Shown here: positions 17,443-27,932 of the stretch, piece by piece
Numbering within the stretch: the first letter of the stretch is position 1
Layout: each line of letters opens with the position of its first letter
Origin: Rhizobacter sp.
GTDB taxonomy: Bacteria; Pseudomonadota; Gammaproteobacteria; Burkholderiales; Burkholderiaceae_C
Reading direction: 5' to 3'
Length of the DNA: 36,415 nucleotides
NCBI GenBank assembly: GCA_025359585.1
Contig: JANYFX010000654.1
Location: 1 to 36,415, forward strand
Translations under genes and position numbers: made by a program
Notes under the pieces: generated by a model
Databases searched by the model: none
What the model saw: only the letters and a program-made list of their open reading frames with translations
Told to the model about the DNA's origin: nothing

Positions 17443-18309
17443 ATGCCACAGCCACCTCAGAAAAATCACCGCTTTGAAGGCTCGCAAAGCTACGTCGCGA
17501 CCGATGACCTCAAATTAGCGGTCAACGCGGCCCTCACCTTGCAGCGGCCCTTGTTGATCAAAGGAGAGCCAGGCACCGGCAAGACCATGTTGGCGGAGGA
17601 AGTAGCAACCGCGCTCGACATGCCGCTCATGCAGTGGCATATCAAATCGACTACCAAGGCACAACAAGGTTTGTATGAATATGATGCTGTCTCGCGTCTA
17701 CGCGACTCGCAATTGGGTGACGAGCGGGTACGCGACATCCATCACTACATTGTGCGCGGTGTGCTATGGCAAGCCTTTACCGCCGAACAGCCTGTCGTCC
17801 TATTAATTGATGAGATTGATAAGGCCGATATCGAATTTCCCAACGACTTGCTACGCGAACTTGATCGCATGGAATTTTACGTCTATGAAACGCGTGAAAT
17901 GGTCGTAGCCAAGCACCGTCCATTGGTCATTATTACTTCTAACAATGAAAAAGAATTGCCGGATGCATTCTTGCGCCGCTGCTTTTTTCACTACATCAAA
18001 TTCCCGGATCAAGAGACAATGCAACAGATCGTCGATGTGCATTATCCCTATTTGCAAAAAGACTTGCTTGCGCAAGCGCTACACACATTTTATACAATAC
18101 GCGACGTGGCAGGCTTAAAGAAAAAACCCTCTACTTCAGAACTGCTCGACTGGCTCAAGCTATTAATAGCCGAAGATATTTCAACCGAAGCACTCGGAAG
18201 CCAGGATGTAAAAACCATCGTACCGCCACTTCATGGCGCATTATTAAAGAATGAACAGGATGTGCACTTGTTCGAACGCTTGGTTTCAATGTCACGTAAA
18301 AACCGCTGA
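17443..18309 (+). CDS. MoxR-type AAA+ ATPase
   Basis: 288 residues from the ATG at 17443; the track's earlier start (17314) adds an unlikely N-terminal stretch. Walker A is GEPGTGKT (41-48), Walker B is VVLLIDEIDKA, with sensor region ITSNNEKELPDAFLRRCF carrying the Arg finger. MoxR proteins act as chaperones that mature metal enzymes or complexes with a VWA partner. The partner is the CoxE-like VWA gene at 19099, as in many Proteobacteria, but a GNAT gene is interposed here. Confidence 0.92.
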   Translation: MPQPPQKNHRFEGSQSYVATDDLKLAVNAALTLQRPLLIKGEPGTGKTMLAEEVATALDMPLMQWHIKSTTKAQQGLYEYDAVSRLRDSQLGDERVRDIHHYIVRGVLWQAFTAEQPVVLLIDEIDKADIEFPNDLLRELDRMEFYVYETREMVVAKHRPLVIITSNNEKELPDAFLRRCFFHYIKFPDQETMQQIVDVHYPYLQKDLLAQALHTFYTIRDVAGLKKKPSTSELLDWLKLLIAEDISTEALGSQDVKTIVPPLHGALLKNEQDVHLFERLVSMSRKNR

Positions 18310-18501
18310 GAACTTACAAACGCACAAAGAATGAAAAAATAAAATTAACAAGCATGGTTTTCTTATTTGTTTTGGTAATCATCGCAGGCTCAAGATTTCG
18401 GCACGCATCAGGCGCAGTAGGTTCTGCAGAGATATCAATGAAGCATGGACGGGTATAAGACTAACAGGCAGGTTTTGCGTAAGCCTTATAAAGGATAATT
18501 C

Positions 18502-19089
18502 ATGGCTTTTATCGAGCCGGTGACGCTCAAAGGTCGGCACGTGACACTTGAACCGCTCTCTACGGCGCATTGCAACGGTTTGATGACCGCCGTATCTGAC
18601 GGTGCGCTGTGGAAACTTTGGTATACCAGTGCATCTCCACCTGCAAATAGGCACACTGAAATTGAACGTCGCTTAGATCTTCTTCAGCAAGGCAGCATGT
18701 TGCCTTTCGCAGTTCGCCGCAATGATACGGGTGCCGTATGCGGAATGACTGCTTTCTTGTGTGTCGATGCATTACACCGCCGTGTCGAAATTGGGGGAAC
18801 ATGGCTCGCCCTAAGTGCGCAACGCACAGGAATCAACACCGAAGCCAAGCTATTGCTACTCACGTACGCGTTCGAAACACGATGCTGCATCGCAGTCGAA
18901 TTCCGAACCAGTTTTATGAATCATCAGTCGCGGATCGCAATAGCACGATTGGGCGCAAAACAAGATGGAATTCTGCGCAATCATCAGATCTTGGAAGGGA
19001 AGTCCTATCGTGATACGGTCGTTTTCTCGATCATCGAATCGGAATGGCCTAGCGTTAAACAACATCTGCAATACAAACTCGATCGTTGA
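18502..19089 (+). CDS. GNAT family N-acetyltransferase (RimJ/RimL-like)
   Basis: 195 residues, a full GNAT fold. The N-terminus TLKGRHVTLEPLSTAHCNGL fits the RimJ/RimL group, and the acetyl-CoA region reads SAQRTGINTEAKLLLLTYAFE. The middle segment VEFRTSFMNHQSRIAIARLGAKQDGIL and the ending RDTVVFSIIESEWP are typical. SD AGGA is 7-8 nt upstream. It sits between MoxR and its VWA partner, so it may share their transcript. The substrate cannot be read from the sequence. Confidence 0.87.
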   Translation: MAFIEPVTLKGRHVTLEPLSTAHCNGLMTAVSDGALWKLWYTSASPPANRHTEIERRLDLLQQGSMLPFAVRRNDTGAVCGMTAFLCVDALHRRVEIGGTWLALSAQRTGINTEAKLLLLTYAFETRCCIAVEFRTSFMNHQSRIAIARLGAKQDGILRNHQILEGKSYRDTVVFSIIESEWPSVKQHLQYKLDR

Positions 19090-19098
19090 ATATCAGCC

Positions 19099-20268
19099 GT
19101 GTTAATTAATTTTTTCTTCACGCTAAAGGATGCAAAAATTCCTGTGTCAATCAAGGAATTTTTGACGTTGCTGGAGGCATTACATCAGAACGTCATTACG
19201 CCCTCCCTCGATGATTTCTATTTTCTTGCACGTATGACGCTGGTGAAAAATGAAATCCACTATGACAAATTCGATCAGGCGTTTGGCCAGTACTTCAAAG
19301 GAATCGAAGCACACTTCGAAAAGCACACCACAATTCCCGTGGAATGGCTGGCCAAGCGTATCGAGCGCGAGCTATCGGATGCGCAAAAAACGCAACTCGA
19401 AAAATTCGGCTACGACAAGTTGATGAATCGACTGAAAGAACTGATGGAAGAACAAAAAGCACGCCACGAAGGCGGCAATAAATGGATCGGTACCGGCGGC
19501 ACATCCCCTTTTGGCAATAGTGGCATCAATCCAGAAGGTATCCGCATCGGTGGTGAGAGCCGTCAACGTAGCGCGGTCAAGGTATGGGAAGCACGCGCCT
19601 ACCGCGACTACGATACCGACCGGGAACTAGGCACCCGCAACCTCAAGATCGCACTGCGGCGCCTCCGCCAATTTGCCAGGGATGGAGCACCGGATGAACT
19701 CGCACTCGATGCCACCATTCGCGCCACAGCCAACAACGCGGGCTATCTCGACATACAGATGCAGGCCACGCGCAGAAACAACATCAAGGTATTGATGTTG
19801 CTCGATGTCGGTGGAAGTATGGACGACCATATCGCCCGCACTGAGGAATTGTTTTCTGCGGCTAGCAGCGAATTCAAACATCTGGATTTCTTTTATTTTC
19901 ACAATTGCGTGTATGACACGCTTTGGAAAAACAATCGGCGTCGCCATGCAGAACGCTTCCCTACCTGGGATGTTCTGCACAAATACCCGGCAGACACCAA
20001 GTTGATCTTTGTGGGGGATGCCACCATGAGTCCATACGAAATATTACAACCTGGCGGCTCAATCGAATATAACAACCAGGAAGCAGGCGCGGTGTGGCTG
20101 CAACGCTTCGCCCGTGCGTTCCCCAAAAACATCTGGCTTAATCCAGAGCCGGAGGGATTGTGGCCCTATCGTCAGTCGATTGACATCATGAAGCAACTTA
20201 TGAACGACAGAATGTTCCCGATCACCATAGAAGGACTTGAACGCGGGATGCGCCTACTGAGTAAATAA
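19099..20268 (+). CDS. CoxE-like VWA-domain protein
   Basis: 389 residues from a GTG start. The N-terminal part is helical. A Gly-rich linker follows (GGNKWIGTGGTSPFGNSG, about 125-142), then the CoxE/VWA domain. The MIDAS motif reads LLDVGGSMDD (Asp236), with Gly where DxSxS has its first Ser, and Ser240 intact. FVGDATMSPYE is a further metal-site loop. It is the standard partner of the MoxR ATPase at 17443. What the pair matures is unknown. Confidence 0.92.
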   Translation: MLINFFFTLKDAKIPVSIKEFLTLLEALHQNVITPSLDDFYFLARMTLVKNEIHYDKFDQAFGQYFKGIEAHFEKHTTIPVEWLAKRIERELSDAQKTQLEKFGYDKLMNRLKELMEEQKARHEGGNKWIGTGGTSPFGNSGINPEGIRIGGESRQRSAVKVWEARAYRDYDTDRELGTRNLKIALRRLRQFARDGAPDELALDATIRATANNAGYLDIQMQATRRNNIKVLMLLDVGGSMDDHIARTEELFSAASSEFKHLDFFYFHNCVYDTLWKNNRRRHAERFPTWDVLHKYPADTKLIFVGDATMSPYEILQPGGSIEYNNQEAGAVWLQRFARAFPKNIWLNPEPEGLWPYRQSIDIMKQLMNDRMFPITIEGLERGMRLLSK

Positions 20269-20303
20269 CCTATTTTGAATTGAAAAGTCAGCGCTACAGA
20301 AAA

Positions 20304-21146
20304 TTATCGTACTGCGGGCAACAATTTTCTAAATACCGTCATTAGGTGGTTAGGCGACAAAGGCTTATTCAACAAGCCATCCGTACCTGAACTCTGGGCG
20401 CGAACCAGATCGTACACAAAAGATTTTCCCACCAGAAAAATAACCACCACGTTACGCGTAAGGCTATTTTTCTTAATGGCAGCACATAAGGCGTACGGAT
20501 CGACGGGTGTTGATGTGTTAATCATTACCACTGCTGTATGTTGTTTCTGGCAGTACTCAACGGCCTTCGCCTCATCAAAGGTCCAATCAACAGCAACTTG
20601 ATTGCGCGCCAGCATTTCCCCCACATATTGACAAAACACGCCCGTTTTATCGACGATCAGCACACCGCCCTTTAAGGGACCGCGCCGCATTTTTTTATAG
20701 AATTCTGGGTCGGTTAAATCCATATCCAGACGATCGCGCCGCCGTCGTTCCGGCACGGATACTACATCGGATGCCTCCAGACGGGATAAGGCATCTGCCC
20801 GCTTTTCCACCAAATGATCGAGCGCGGTAAATAAGGGGGCACATCGTATCGGCCGTTCTATGCAAGGATAAGACAACACCAAAACCGACGATCCCACCAG
20901 CAAGGCCGGACGAAAATCGTTCGGACGCAAGTCCGATAAGATCGCCAAAGCCTTCAAGTCAGTACCGTTGACTAAATAGAGATCGGGGTCTTGCAAACTA
21001 TCGTCGTGCAAACGGAAATAGGTATGCTCTGAAAATTCCGAATGTTCACTCTCCAGCTCCGCTGCGAAAATCTGATCCACCAGACCTGCCTCTGCCACAG
21101 AGAGCCCGATAAAACGTACTGCAAAGGGGAAGATTTGTGTATGCAT
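20304..21146 (-). CDS. tandem pseudo-receiver protein
   Basis: 280 residues. Residues 160-280 have receiver topology (GGVLIVDKTGVFCQYVGEML, then KKNSLTRNVVVIFLVGK, then LLNKPLSPNHLMTVF) with the conserved Lys. The acidic pair is VDK, and the phosphoacceptor position reads VVMINTS with Asn instead of Asp. Residues 10-120 also look receiver-like (RFIGLSVAEAGLVDQIF, DPDLYLVNGTDL, RPALLVGSS), again without a usable Asp. Phosphorylation is therefore unlikely. No output domain is seen. Convergent with the VWA gene and divergent from parE. Function unknown; a protein-interaction adaptor is possible. Confidence 0.75.
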   Translation of the reverse strand: MHTQIFPFAVRFIGLSVAEAGLVDQIFAAELESEHSEFSEHTYFRLHDDSLQDPDLYLVNGTDLKALAILSDLRPNDFRPALLVGSSVLVLSYPCIERPIRCAPLFTALDHLVEKRADALSRLEASDVVSVPERRRRDRLDMDLTDPEFYKKMRRGPLKGGVLIVDKTGVFCQYVGEMLARNQVAVDWTFDEAKAVEYCQKQHTAVVMINTSTPVDPYALCAAIKKNSLTRNVVVIFLVGKSFVYDLVRAQSSGTDGLLNKPLSPNHLMTVFRKLLPAVR

Positions 21147-21267
21147 AACGTGTGTTTTATTAAAAATATTACAGGATCATCGCCTTTATTTTTGGTTTAG
21201 AGATAAATTATTTTGCGTTGCATTTTTCTGTTACCTTTTTCCACCGGATGAAAAGTATCAAGATGCA

Positions 21268-21286
21268 CTAATGAAAAGTTCATTAG
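21268..21286. promoter_or_regulatory. inverted repeat upstream of parE
   Basis: ctaatga and tcattag, 7-bp perfect arms with a 5-base spacer (aaagt), 74 bases before the parE start. Possible operator of unknown factor. Confidence 0.25.
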
Positions 21287-21311
21287 AATGCTAAGGCATC
21301 TTTAAGAAATT

Positions 21312-21327
21312 ATTTCCCATGGGAAAT
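21312..21327. promoter_or_regulatory. 16-bp perfect palindrome upstream of parE
   Basis: atttcccatgggaaat is perfectly self-complementary and ends 32 bases before the parE start, in the divergent region shared with the pseudo-receiver gene. It does not match LexA. It would suit a dimeric repressor or sit in the 5' UTR. Confidence 0.35.
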
Positions 21328-21359
21328 TATACTGTCGTTCACCTAGCTTTTACACATGC

Positions 21360-23351
21360 ATGGCAATTAAAAAATCTGAGTACAGCGAATCATCGATACG
21401 GGTCCTGAAAGGACTTGAACCAGTCAAGCAGCGTCCGGGCATGTACACCCGCACAGAAAATCCGCTGCATATCATTCAGGAAGTGATCGACAACGCCTCC
21501 GATGAAGCGCTAGGCGGCTACTGCTCCCATATCATCGTCACCCAAAACGCCAACGGCAGCATCAGTGTCGAGGATGACGGGCGCGGCATTCCGGTCGGTA
21601 TCCATCCTGAAGAAGGTGTGCCGACGGTGGAAATCGTGTTCACCCGCCTTCACGCCGGGGGCAAGTTCGACAAAGGCTCTGGCGGGGCTTACGCCTTTTC
21701 AGGCGGCTTGCATGGGGTCGGTGTATCCGTCACTAATGCCCTTTCCTCACGATTGGAAATCACGGTCTGGCGCAAAGATGACAACGGCAACGGCTGGCAT
21801 CATATGGTGTTTTCCCACGGCGACGTGATTGAACCCTTGACGTCGCGCCCCGCACCCAGGGATGGGAAAAAATCAGGCACGCTAGTCACCGCATGGCCGG
21901 ATCCACAATATTTCGACTCGCCGCTTATTTCGCAAACAGAATTACAACGCCTGTTACGTTCTAAAGCGGTGCTGCTGCCCGGCGTCAAAGTCACTTTAAA
22001 TAACGCCAAAACAGGAGAAAGCCAGACCTGGCAATACGACGATGGCCTGCGTGGTTATCTGACCGAGTCGCTAGCGCAAACATCCAATGGCGAAACCCTG
22101 ATTCCCCTGTTCGAAGGTGCGCAATACGCCGGCCCCGACGCAGAAGGATTTGCCGAAGGCGAAGGCGCAGCCTGGGTCGTAGCCTGGACCGAAGATGGTG
22201 GCGTGGTGCGCGAATCCTACGTCAACCTGATTCCCACCTCGGCTGGCGGCACCCATGAATCGGGGCTGCGCGAAGGCTTGTTCGGCGCGGTAAAAAGCTT
22301 CGTCGAAATGCATTCGCTGCTGCCCAAAGGTGTCAAGCTGTTGCCCGAAGACGTCTTTGCGCGAACTTCGTTTGTACTCTCCGCCAAAGTATTGGACCCG
22401 CAATTCCAAGGCCAAATCAAAGAACGCCTGAATTCGCGCGATGCAGTACGCCTGGTGTCGAGCTTCACGCGGCCGCCGCTGGAATTGTGGCTCAATCAGC
22501 ACGTCGAATACGGCAAAAAACTGGCCGACCTGGTCATCAAACAAGCGCAATCGCGCCTGCGTTCCCTGCAAAAAGTCGAAAAGAAAAAATCCTCCGGCGT
22601 CGCCGTTTTGCCTGGCAAGTTAACCGATTGCGAATCGAACGATATCACCCGCAACGAATTGTTTCTGGTTGAGGGAGACTCGGCCGGTGGCTCCGCAAAA
22701 ATGGGGCGTGACAAAGAATTCCAGGCGATCCTGCCCTTGCGCGGCAAGGTGCTTAATTCATGGGAAACCGACCGCGATCGCCTGTTTGCCAATAATGAAA
22801 TCCACGACATGGCGGTCGCCATCGGTGTCGATCCGCACGGCCCCAACGACACGCCCGACATGAGCGGCTTGCGCTATGGCCGCGTGTGTATCCTGTCCGA
22901 TGCGGACGTCGACGGCTCGCACATTCAGGTGCTGTTGCTAACCCTGTTTTTCAAACATTTCCCGCAACTGATCGCACGCGGCCACATCTGCGTGGCGCGC
23001 CCTCCCCTGTATCGCGTCGATGCCCCGGCACGCGGCAAAAAGCCGATCCAAAAAATCTACGCGCTGGATGACGGTGAACTAGTCGCCATCGAAGACAAGC
23101 TGCGCAAGGAAGGCGTCAAGGACGGCGCATGGGCCATCTCCCGCTTTAAAGGGTTGGGAGAAATGAATGCCGAACAATTATGGGAAACCACCATGAACCC
23201 CGACACGCGGCGCCTGCTACCGATCATGCTGGGCAGCTTCGACCAGATCGCCTCGGAATCGCGCTTTAATATGCTGATGGGCAAGGGCGAAGCAGCAGCG
23301 CGGCGTGCCTGGATTGAAGAGCATGGGAATGAAGCTGAGGCGGATATTTAA
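21360..23351 (+). CDS. parE: ParE, topoisomerase IV subunit B
   Basis: 663 residues, GyrB/ParE type without the GyrB insert. The GHKL ATPase domain is marked by EVIDNASDEAL, DDGRGIPV and GGLHGVGVSVTNALS. The TOPRIM domain carries LVEGDSAGG and LSDADVDGSH for Mg. ParE with ParC decatenates sister chromosomes. It is followed 73 bases later by parC on the same strand, a typical betaproteobacterial pair, which separates it from gyrB. Confidence 0.97.
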   Translation: MAIKKSEYSESSIRVLKGLEPVKQRPGMYTRTENPLHIIQEVIDNASDEALGGYCSHIIVTQNANGSISVEDDGRGIPVGIHPEEGVPTVEIVFTRLHAGGKFDKGSGGAYAFSGGLHGVGVSVTNALSSRLEITVWRKDDNGNGWHHMVFSHGDVIEPLTSRPAPRDGKKSGTLVTAWPDPQYFDSPLISQTELQRLLRSKAVLLPGVKVTLNNAKTGESQTWQYDDGLRGYLTESLAQTSNGETLIPLFEGAQYAGPDAEGFAEGEGAAWVVAWTEDGGVVRESYVNLIPTSAGGTHESGLREGLFGAVKSFVEMHSLLPKGVKLLPEDVFARTSFVLSAKVLDPQFQGQIKERLNSRDAVRLVSSFTRPPLELWLNQHVEYGKKLADLVIKQAQSRLRSLQKVEKKKSSGVAVLPGKLTDCESNDITRNELFLVEGDSAGGSAKMGRDKEFQAILPLRGKVLNSWETDRDRLFANNEIHDMAVAIGVDPHGPNDTPDMSGLRYGRVCILSDADVDGSHIQVLLLTLFFKHFPQLIARGHICVARPPLYRVDAPARGKKPIQKIYALDDGELVAIEDKLRKEGVKDGAWAISRFKGLGEMNAEQLWETTMNPDTRRLLPIMLGSFDQIASESRFNMLMGKGEAAARRAWIEEHGNEAEADI

Positions 23352-23424
23352 ACTGCAAGCGTCCTCCCCAATTTGCGCCGTAAATGACGCCGCACAAATT
23401 AATTAAACCAAATTTCGAACCACT

Positions 23425-25767
23425 ATGTCCGATCAAGCCAGCCTCTTTGACGAATTACCCGCACCAGCTAAACCACCCGCACCGCCGAACCCACCCGACG
23501 GCGACACCCTGACGCTAGCCACTTTTGCCGAGCGCGCCTACCTCGATTACGCCATTTCAGTAGTCAAAGGCCGCGCCCTGCCGGACGTGTGCGACGGCCA
23601 GAAACCGGTGCAACGGCGCATCCTGTATGCGATGAATGACCTTGGACTGAGCGCCACGGCCAAGCCGCGCAAATCGGCGGCTGTGGTCGGCGATGTGCTG
23701 GGCAAATTGCATCCGCATGGCGACCAGTCGGTGTATGACGCGCTGGTGCGGATGGCGCAGGATTTTTCCCTACGTTATCCGCTGATTGACGGTCAGGGCA
23801 ATTTCGGTTCACGCGATGGTGATGGTGCGGCGGCGATGCGCTATACCGAAGCACGCCTGACGCCGATTGCCAAATTGCTGATGGATGAAATCAATCTGGG
23901 CACGGTCGATTTCCAACCTAACTACGACGGTTCAACCGAAGAACCCAAATCGCTGCCGGCGCGCCTGCCCATCGTTTTACTCAACGGTGCTTCGGGTATT
24001 GCGGTCGGTCTGGCGACCGAAATTCCTTCGCACAATCTACGCGAAGTAGCGCAGGCAGCAGTGGCACTGATCCGCAATCCCAAGCTGACGCATGGCGAAT
24101 TGATGAGTCTCATCCCTGGCCCGGATTTCCCCGGCGGCGGACAAATCATCGCACCGGCATCGGTCATTTCCGAGATGTACGAGAGCGGACGCGGCAGTAT
24201 GAAAGTGCGCGCGCGCTGGAAAATAGAAGAGCTGGCGCGAGGCCAGTGGCAAGCCGTGGTGACGGAACTGCCACACGGTATTTCTTCACAAAAAGTGCTG
24301 GAAGAAATCGAAGAGCTCACCAACCCGAAAGTCAAACTCGGCAAAAAGGCGCTGCTACCCGATCAGCTTGCGCTCAAACAAATCATCCTGGCCTCACTCG
24401 ATGCGATCCGCGACGAATCGGGCCGCGATGCGCCGGTACGCCTGGTGTTCGAACCGAAATCGAAGAATCAGGATCAAGCCGAATTCATGCACATGCTGCT
24501 GGCGCATACGTCGCTCGAAAGCAGCACCTCGATCAATCTGGTGATGATCGGCGGCGACGGACGGCCGCGTCAAAAAGGCTTGGGCAATATCCTGCGCGAG
24601 TGGATCACCTTCCGCTTCGTGACCGTCACGCGCCGCACCGAGTTCAAGCTACGCAAAGTCGATGACCGCATCCATATCCTTGAGGGCCGGGAAGCGATCC
24701 TGCTCAACATCGACAAGGTCATCAAGATCATCCGCGAATCGGATGAGCCGAAACCGGCGCTGATGGATGCGTTCAAATTATCCGACCGCCAGGCCGAAGA
24801 TATTCTGGAAATCCGCCTGCGCCAGTTGGCCCGGTTGGAAACCATCAAGATCCAGCAAGAGCTAGCCGAGTTGCGCAAAGAAAAAGCCGGTTTGCACGAT
24901 TTGCTCGACAACCCGTCTTCGATGAAAAAATGCATCATCAAGGAAATCGAAGCCGATGAAAAACAATATGGCGATGCACGCCGCACCTTGATCGAAGAAG
25001 CGCAACGGGCCACGGTCGAGCAAAAAGTCATTGACGAACCGGTCACAGTGGTGATCTCGCAAAAAGGCTGGGTACGCGCCCGCAGCGGCATCGGCCACGA
25101 CGTGGCGCAATTTACCTTCAAGGCAGGCGATACGCTGTATGGCACCTTCGACTGCCGCACAGTAGATAACCTGCTGGTGTTCGGCTCCAACGGAAAAATT
25201 TATTCCGTCCCCGTCGCCGCCCTACCCGGCGCACGCGGCGACGGCGTGCCCATCACTACCTTGATCGAGCTGGTCAGCGGTGCGCGCGTCTTGCATTATT
25301 TTGCAGGCAGCGCCGATACCACGCTATTGATCGCCTCCGATGCCGGTTATGGTTTTATGGCCAAAGCGGGCGATATGGTCAGCCGCATCAAAGGTGGGAA
25401 ATCCTTCATCACCTTAGATGAAGGTGATGAACCATTGCCACCCAAACCGGTGGGCAACAACGCCAGCGCGATTGCCTGTTTATCTGCCAAAGGCCGACTG
25501 CTGGTGTTTGGTCTGGACGAAATCAAGACCTTATCCAGCGGCGGTCGTGGCGTTATCCTGATGGATCTGGAGAAAAATGAAAAACTGCTGGCAGCACAGC
25601 CGATCAGCCAAAAAGGCGTGGTGGTGGCGGGTACTGGACGTGCCAGTAAGCTGCAAGAAGTCAGTCTATCAGCGGCGGGGTTGAGCAATCACATTGGCAA
25701 ACGTGCGCGCAAGGGCAAGTTGCTGGAAGCGAAGCTCAAGCCGATAGCGCTGGTGGCATTAGGCTGA
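23425..25767 (+). CDS. parC: ParC, topoisomerase IV subunit A
   Basis: 780 residues. The winged-helix/breakage domain carries [19 protein letters not shown] and the catalytic Tyr in [16 protein letters not shown], followed by the coiled-coil tower and C-terminal blades (about 530-780). The quinolone-determining loop reads [13 protein letters not shown]. coli has Ser where the Gln stands. The first 35 residues are a Pro/Ala-rich tail. It acts with the adjacent parE. Confidence 0.97.
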   Translation: MSDQASLFDELPAPAKPPAPPNPPDGDTLTLATFAERAYLDYAISVVKGRALPDVCDGQKPVQRRILYAMNDLGLSATAKPRKSAAVVGDVLGKLHPHGDQSVYDALVRMAQDFSLRYPLIDGQGNFGSRDGDGAAAMRYTEARLTPIAKLLMDEINLGTVDFQPNYDGSTEEPKSLPARLPIVLLNGASGIAVGLATEIPSHNLREVAQAAVALIRNPKLTHGELMSLIPGPDFPGGGQIIAPASVISEMYESGRGSMKVRARWKIEELARGQWQAVVTELPHGISSQKVLEEIEELTNPKVKLGKKALLPDQLALKQIILASLDAIRDESGRDAPVRLVFEPKSKNQDQAEFMHMLLAHTSLESSTSINLVMIGGDGRPRQKGLGNILREWITFRFVTVTRRTEFKLRKVDDRIHILEGREAILLNIDKVIKIIRESDEPKPALMDAFKLSDRQAEDILEIRLRQLARLETIKIQQELAELRKEKAGLHDLLDNPSSMKKCIIKEIEADEKQYGDARRTLIEEAQRATVEQKVIDEPVTVVISQKGWVRARSGIGHDVAQFTFKAGDTLYGTFDCRTVDNLLVFGSNGKIYSVPVAALPGARGDGVPITTLIELVSGARVLHYFAGSADTTLLIASDAGYGFMAKAGDMVSRIKGGKSFITLDEGDEPLPPKPVGNNASAIACLSAKGRLLVFGLDEIKTLSSGGRGVILMDLEKNEKLLAAQPISQKGVVVAGTGRASKLQEVSLSAAGLSNHIGKRARKGKLLEAKLKPIALVALG

Positions 25768-25913
25768 ACGCTCACGCATCTCCGGTGGATGTCATGATAA
25801 TTACTCACAGTGCCTTTCTTGTCCAATTACTTACCAAAGATCTCTGCTACGCAATCGATTTTTTTAATTCACTTGGAGTGAATGTCATGCACTCCTCTTT
25901 ACCAGGAAATTAA

Positions 25914-27500
25914 ATGAGCCATCAACGCTTGCTTCATATTTGTAGCACCGGCCTGTTTTCGTTCGGCTGTTTTTTTCTATCCTCCGCAGTACAAGCGCAA
26001 GAACAGGTATCGCCCCCCGTTTCCCTTACTGCCAACGCACCAATGCCGACAACCATAAGTGCGCCACCAATAAAATTGGAAAACTCAGTAGTGAAAATAT
26101 TTTCGACAATCCGTGCACCCGATACCCAACGTCCTTGGAACAAGACCGCACCTAGAGAGGTTAGCGGCTCAGGCGTGGTCATCGAAGGCAATCGTATCTT
26201 GACAAATGCGCACGTAGTCGATTATGCGAGTCAGGTTCAAATACAGGGAAAACAAGGGGGCGATAAGATCTCCGCCAAAGTCGTCGCTATTGCTCGCGGA
26301 ATCGATCTTGCGGTTTTACAACTCGACGATGCATCTTTTTTTAATACTCATGCACCCATCGCACGCGCCGATAAGCTTCCTGAAATTAAAGACACGGTGT
26401 TCGCCTACGGTTATCCGCTGGGTGGCACCTCGTTATCGACCACCAAAGGGATCGTCTCTCGCATTGAATTTACACCCTATCATCAGAACGTATCAGGGTT
26501 GCGAATTCAGATCGATGCAGCTATTAATCCGGGCAACAGCGGTGGTCCCGTCATCGCGGGCGACAAGATGATCGGCCTGGCATTTTCCCATGCCCTTAAT
26601 ACCCAAAATATCGGCTACATCATTCCCAACGAAGAGATTGAACTTTTCTTGCAAGACATTGCGGACGGTCATTATGATGGCAAGCCTTTCATGATGGAAA
26701 ACCTGCAATTACTGGAAAACCCCGCACTTCGTCGCTTCCTTAAAATTGACAAATCGGTCGAGGGCATGATCATCCGAAAATCAAGCCAGCCGACTCTATC
26801 GTTGCTCAAGGAATGGGACATCGTCACCCATATAGGCGATTACCCTGTCGACAATCAGGGAATGGTCAAATTGAATGGGGATTTGCGCGTCAATTTTCGC
26901 TATCACGTACAGCAGCTGGCCCACAATGGCAAACTACCGCTCACTATCGTACGCGCTGGCAAGTCCATGAACGTGGAGATAACCGTTAGCGCCAAGCACC
27001 CCACTCTCGTTCCCTATTTGGATGGCGCCTACCCGTCCTACTTCATTTACGGCCCAATCGTTTTCTCTCATGCTAGCATCCAGTTTCTCTCCTATATGAT
27101 CTCCAGTGCCCCAACCATGCTCGGATATGCTTTTAACGAAAGTCCGCTATTAACGCGCATTGGGGCGCTACCGGATGCCACCCGGGAGGAATTAGTCATT
27201 ATCTGTTCCCCATTTTTTCCCCACAAACTCGTCTCTGGATATAGCAACCACCAGCTCGGTACCGTCGTTTATTCGATCAATGACAAACCAGTACGTAGCC
27301 TACGTCATCTGGTGACGCTATTGCGGGATCTAAAGGATGATTTCGTGGTCATCAAAACTGATCAGAAAGATGGTCCTAATATTGTCCTGCCACGCAATGA
27401 AATGATGGAAGCAACAGAAGCAATCCTGACCGATAATGGCATCCGCTCGCAAGGCTCGGCAGACATGATGGAAATATGGCAGGCAAAGTCCACCCATTAA
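25914..27500 (+). CDS. Deg/HtrA-type periplasmic serine protease
   Basis: 528 residues. A signal peptide (about 1-28, cleavage near SSAVQA) is followed by a trypsin-like domain with His100 (LTNAHVV), Asp131 (GIDLAVLQLD) and Ser209 (NPGNSGGPV). Two PDZ-like modules follow, about 255-360 and 390-490. The length and architecture resemble Deg9-like enzymes more than the shorter DegP/DegQ. The triad is intact, so it is likely an active quality-control protease in the periplasm. It lies 146 bases after parC. The stop codon falls in a 14-bp perfect palindrome (acccattaatgggt, 27492-27505). Confidence 0.92.
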   Translation: MSHQRLLHICSTGLFSFGCFFLSSAVQAQEQVSPPVSLTANAPMPTTISAPPIKLENSVVKIFSTIRAPDTQRPWNKTAPREVSGSGVVIEGNRILTNAHVVDYASQVQIQGKQGGDKISAKVVAIARGIDLAVLQLDDASFFNTHAPIARADKLPEIKDTVFAYGYPLGGTSLSTTKGIVSRIEFTPYHQNVSGLRIQIDAAINPGNSGGPVIAGDKMIGLAFSHALNTQNIGYIIPNEEIELFLQDIADGHYDGKPFMMENLQLLENPALRRFLKIDKSVEGMIIRKSSQPTLSLLKEWDIVTHIGDYPVDNQGMVKLNGDLRVNFRYHVQQLAHNGKLPLTIVRAGKSMNVEITVSAKHPTLVPYLDGAYPSYFIYGPIVFSHASIQFLSYMISSAPTMLGYAFNESPLLTRIGALPDATREELVIICSPFFPHKLVSGYSNHQLGTVVYSINDKPVRSLRHLVTLLRDLKDDFVVIKTDQKDGPNIVLPRNEMMEATEAILTDNGIRSQGSADMMEIWQAKSTH

Positions 27501-27932
27501 TGGGTAATGAGCGAGCCTGTGAGGTTATGGTAGTTTCCGCGCTACTATTTTCTGGCAGGCCCACCTCAATATGACCCGGCATAAAATGACTTGGGTCAAA
27601 CGAACAACATGCTGCTCCCATTGGGACTCAATGAAACTCATGGGAATAGCATGATTAAAAAAAATCAATTTTAAATTACATTTAAATACATAAAAATTTG
27701 TGCAGCCATTGAACCAAACCGCCTTTATCTTTTATCCGTAATATTCAAATATCCCCCAAACACTATCACTTTTGGTAGCGTTGAAATTCCCGCTTACTGA
27801 ACTATACTCAACATCCAAACTAGCCAATAGCATCACCTGAGTGCGCCGCATTTTACTGCTAGTTGAATAACGATTTAAAAGCCTTGGAAGCCTAGAATTT
27901 TTAGGGATACACAAGGCACTTTAGAGGGGTTT
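27501..27932. other. AT-rich intergenic region, no supported gene
   Basis: About 430 bases. The centre (27650-27720) is strongly AT-rich and could hold promoter or nucleoid-protein sites. Short minus-strand frames here have no SD or protein-like composition. I looked for an IS remnant in 27530-27640 and cannot support one. Confidence 0.35.

Noticed and set aside
23690-23750. ParC loop [12 protein letters not shown] as a quinolone-resistance change
   Set aside because: The Gln in place of the E. coli Ser may simply be lineage-normal. Without relatives to compare, resistance cannot be claimed.
27530-27640. Possible insertion-sequence remnant after the Deg protease
   Set aside because: Neither strand gives recognisable transposase residues and no terminal repeats are visible.
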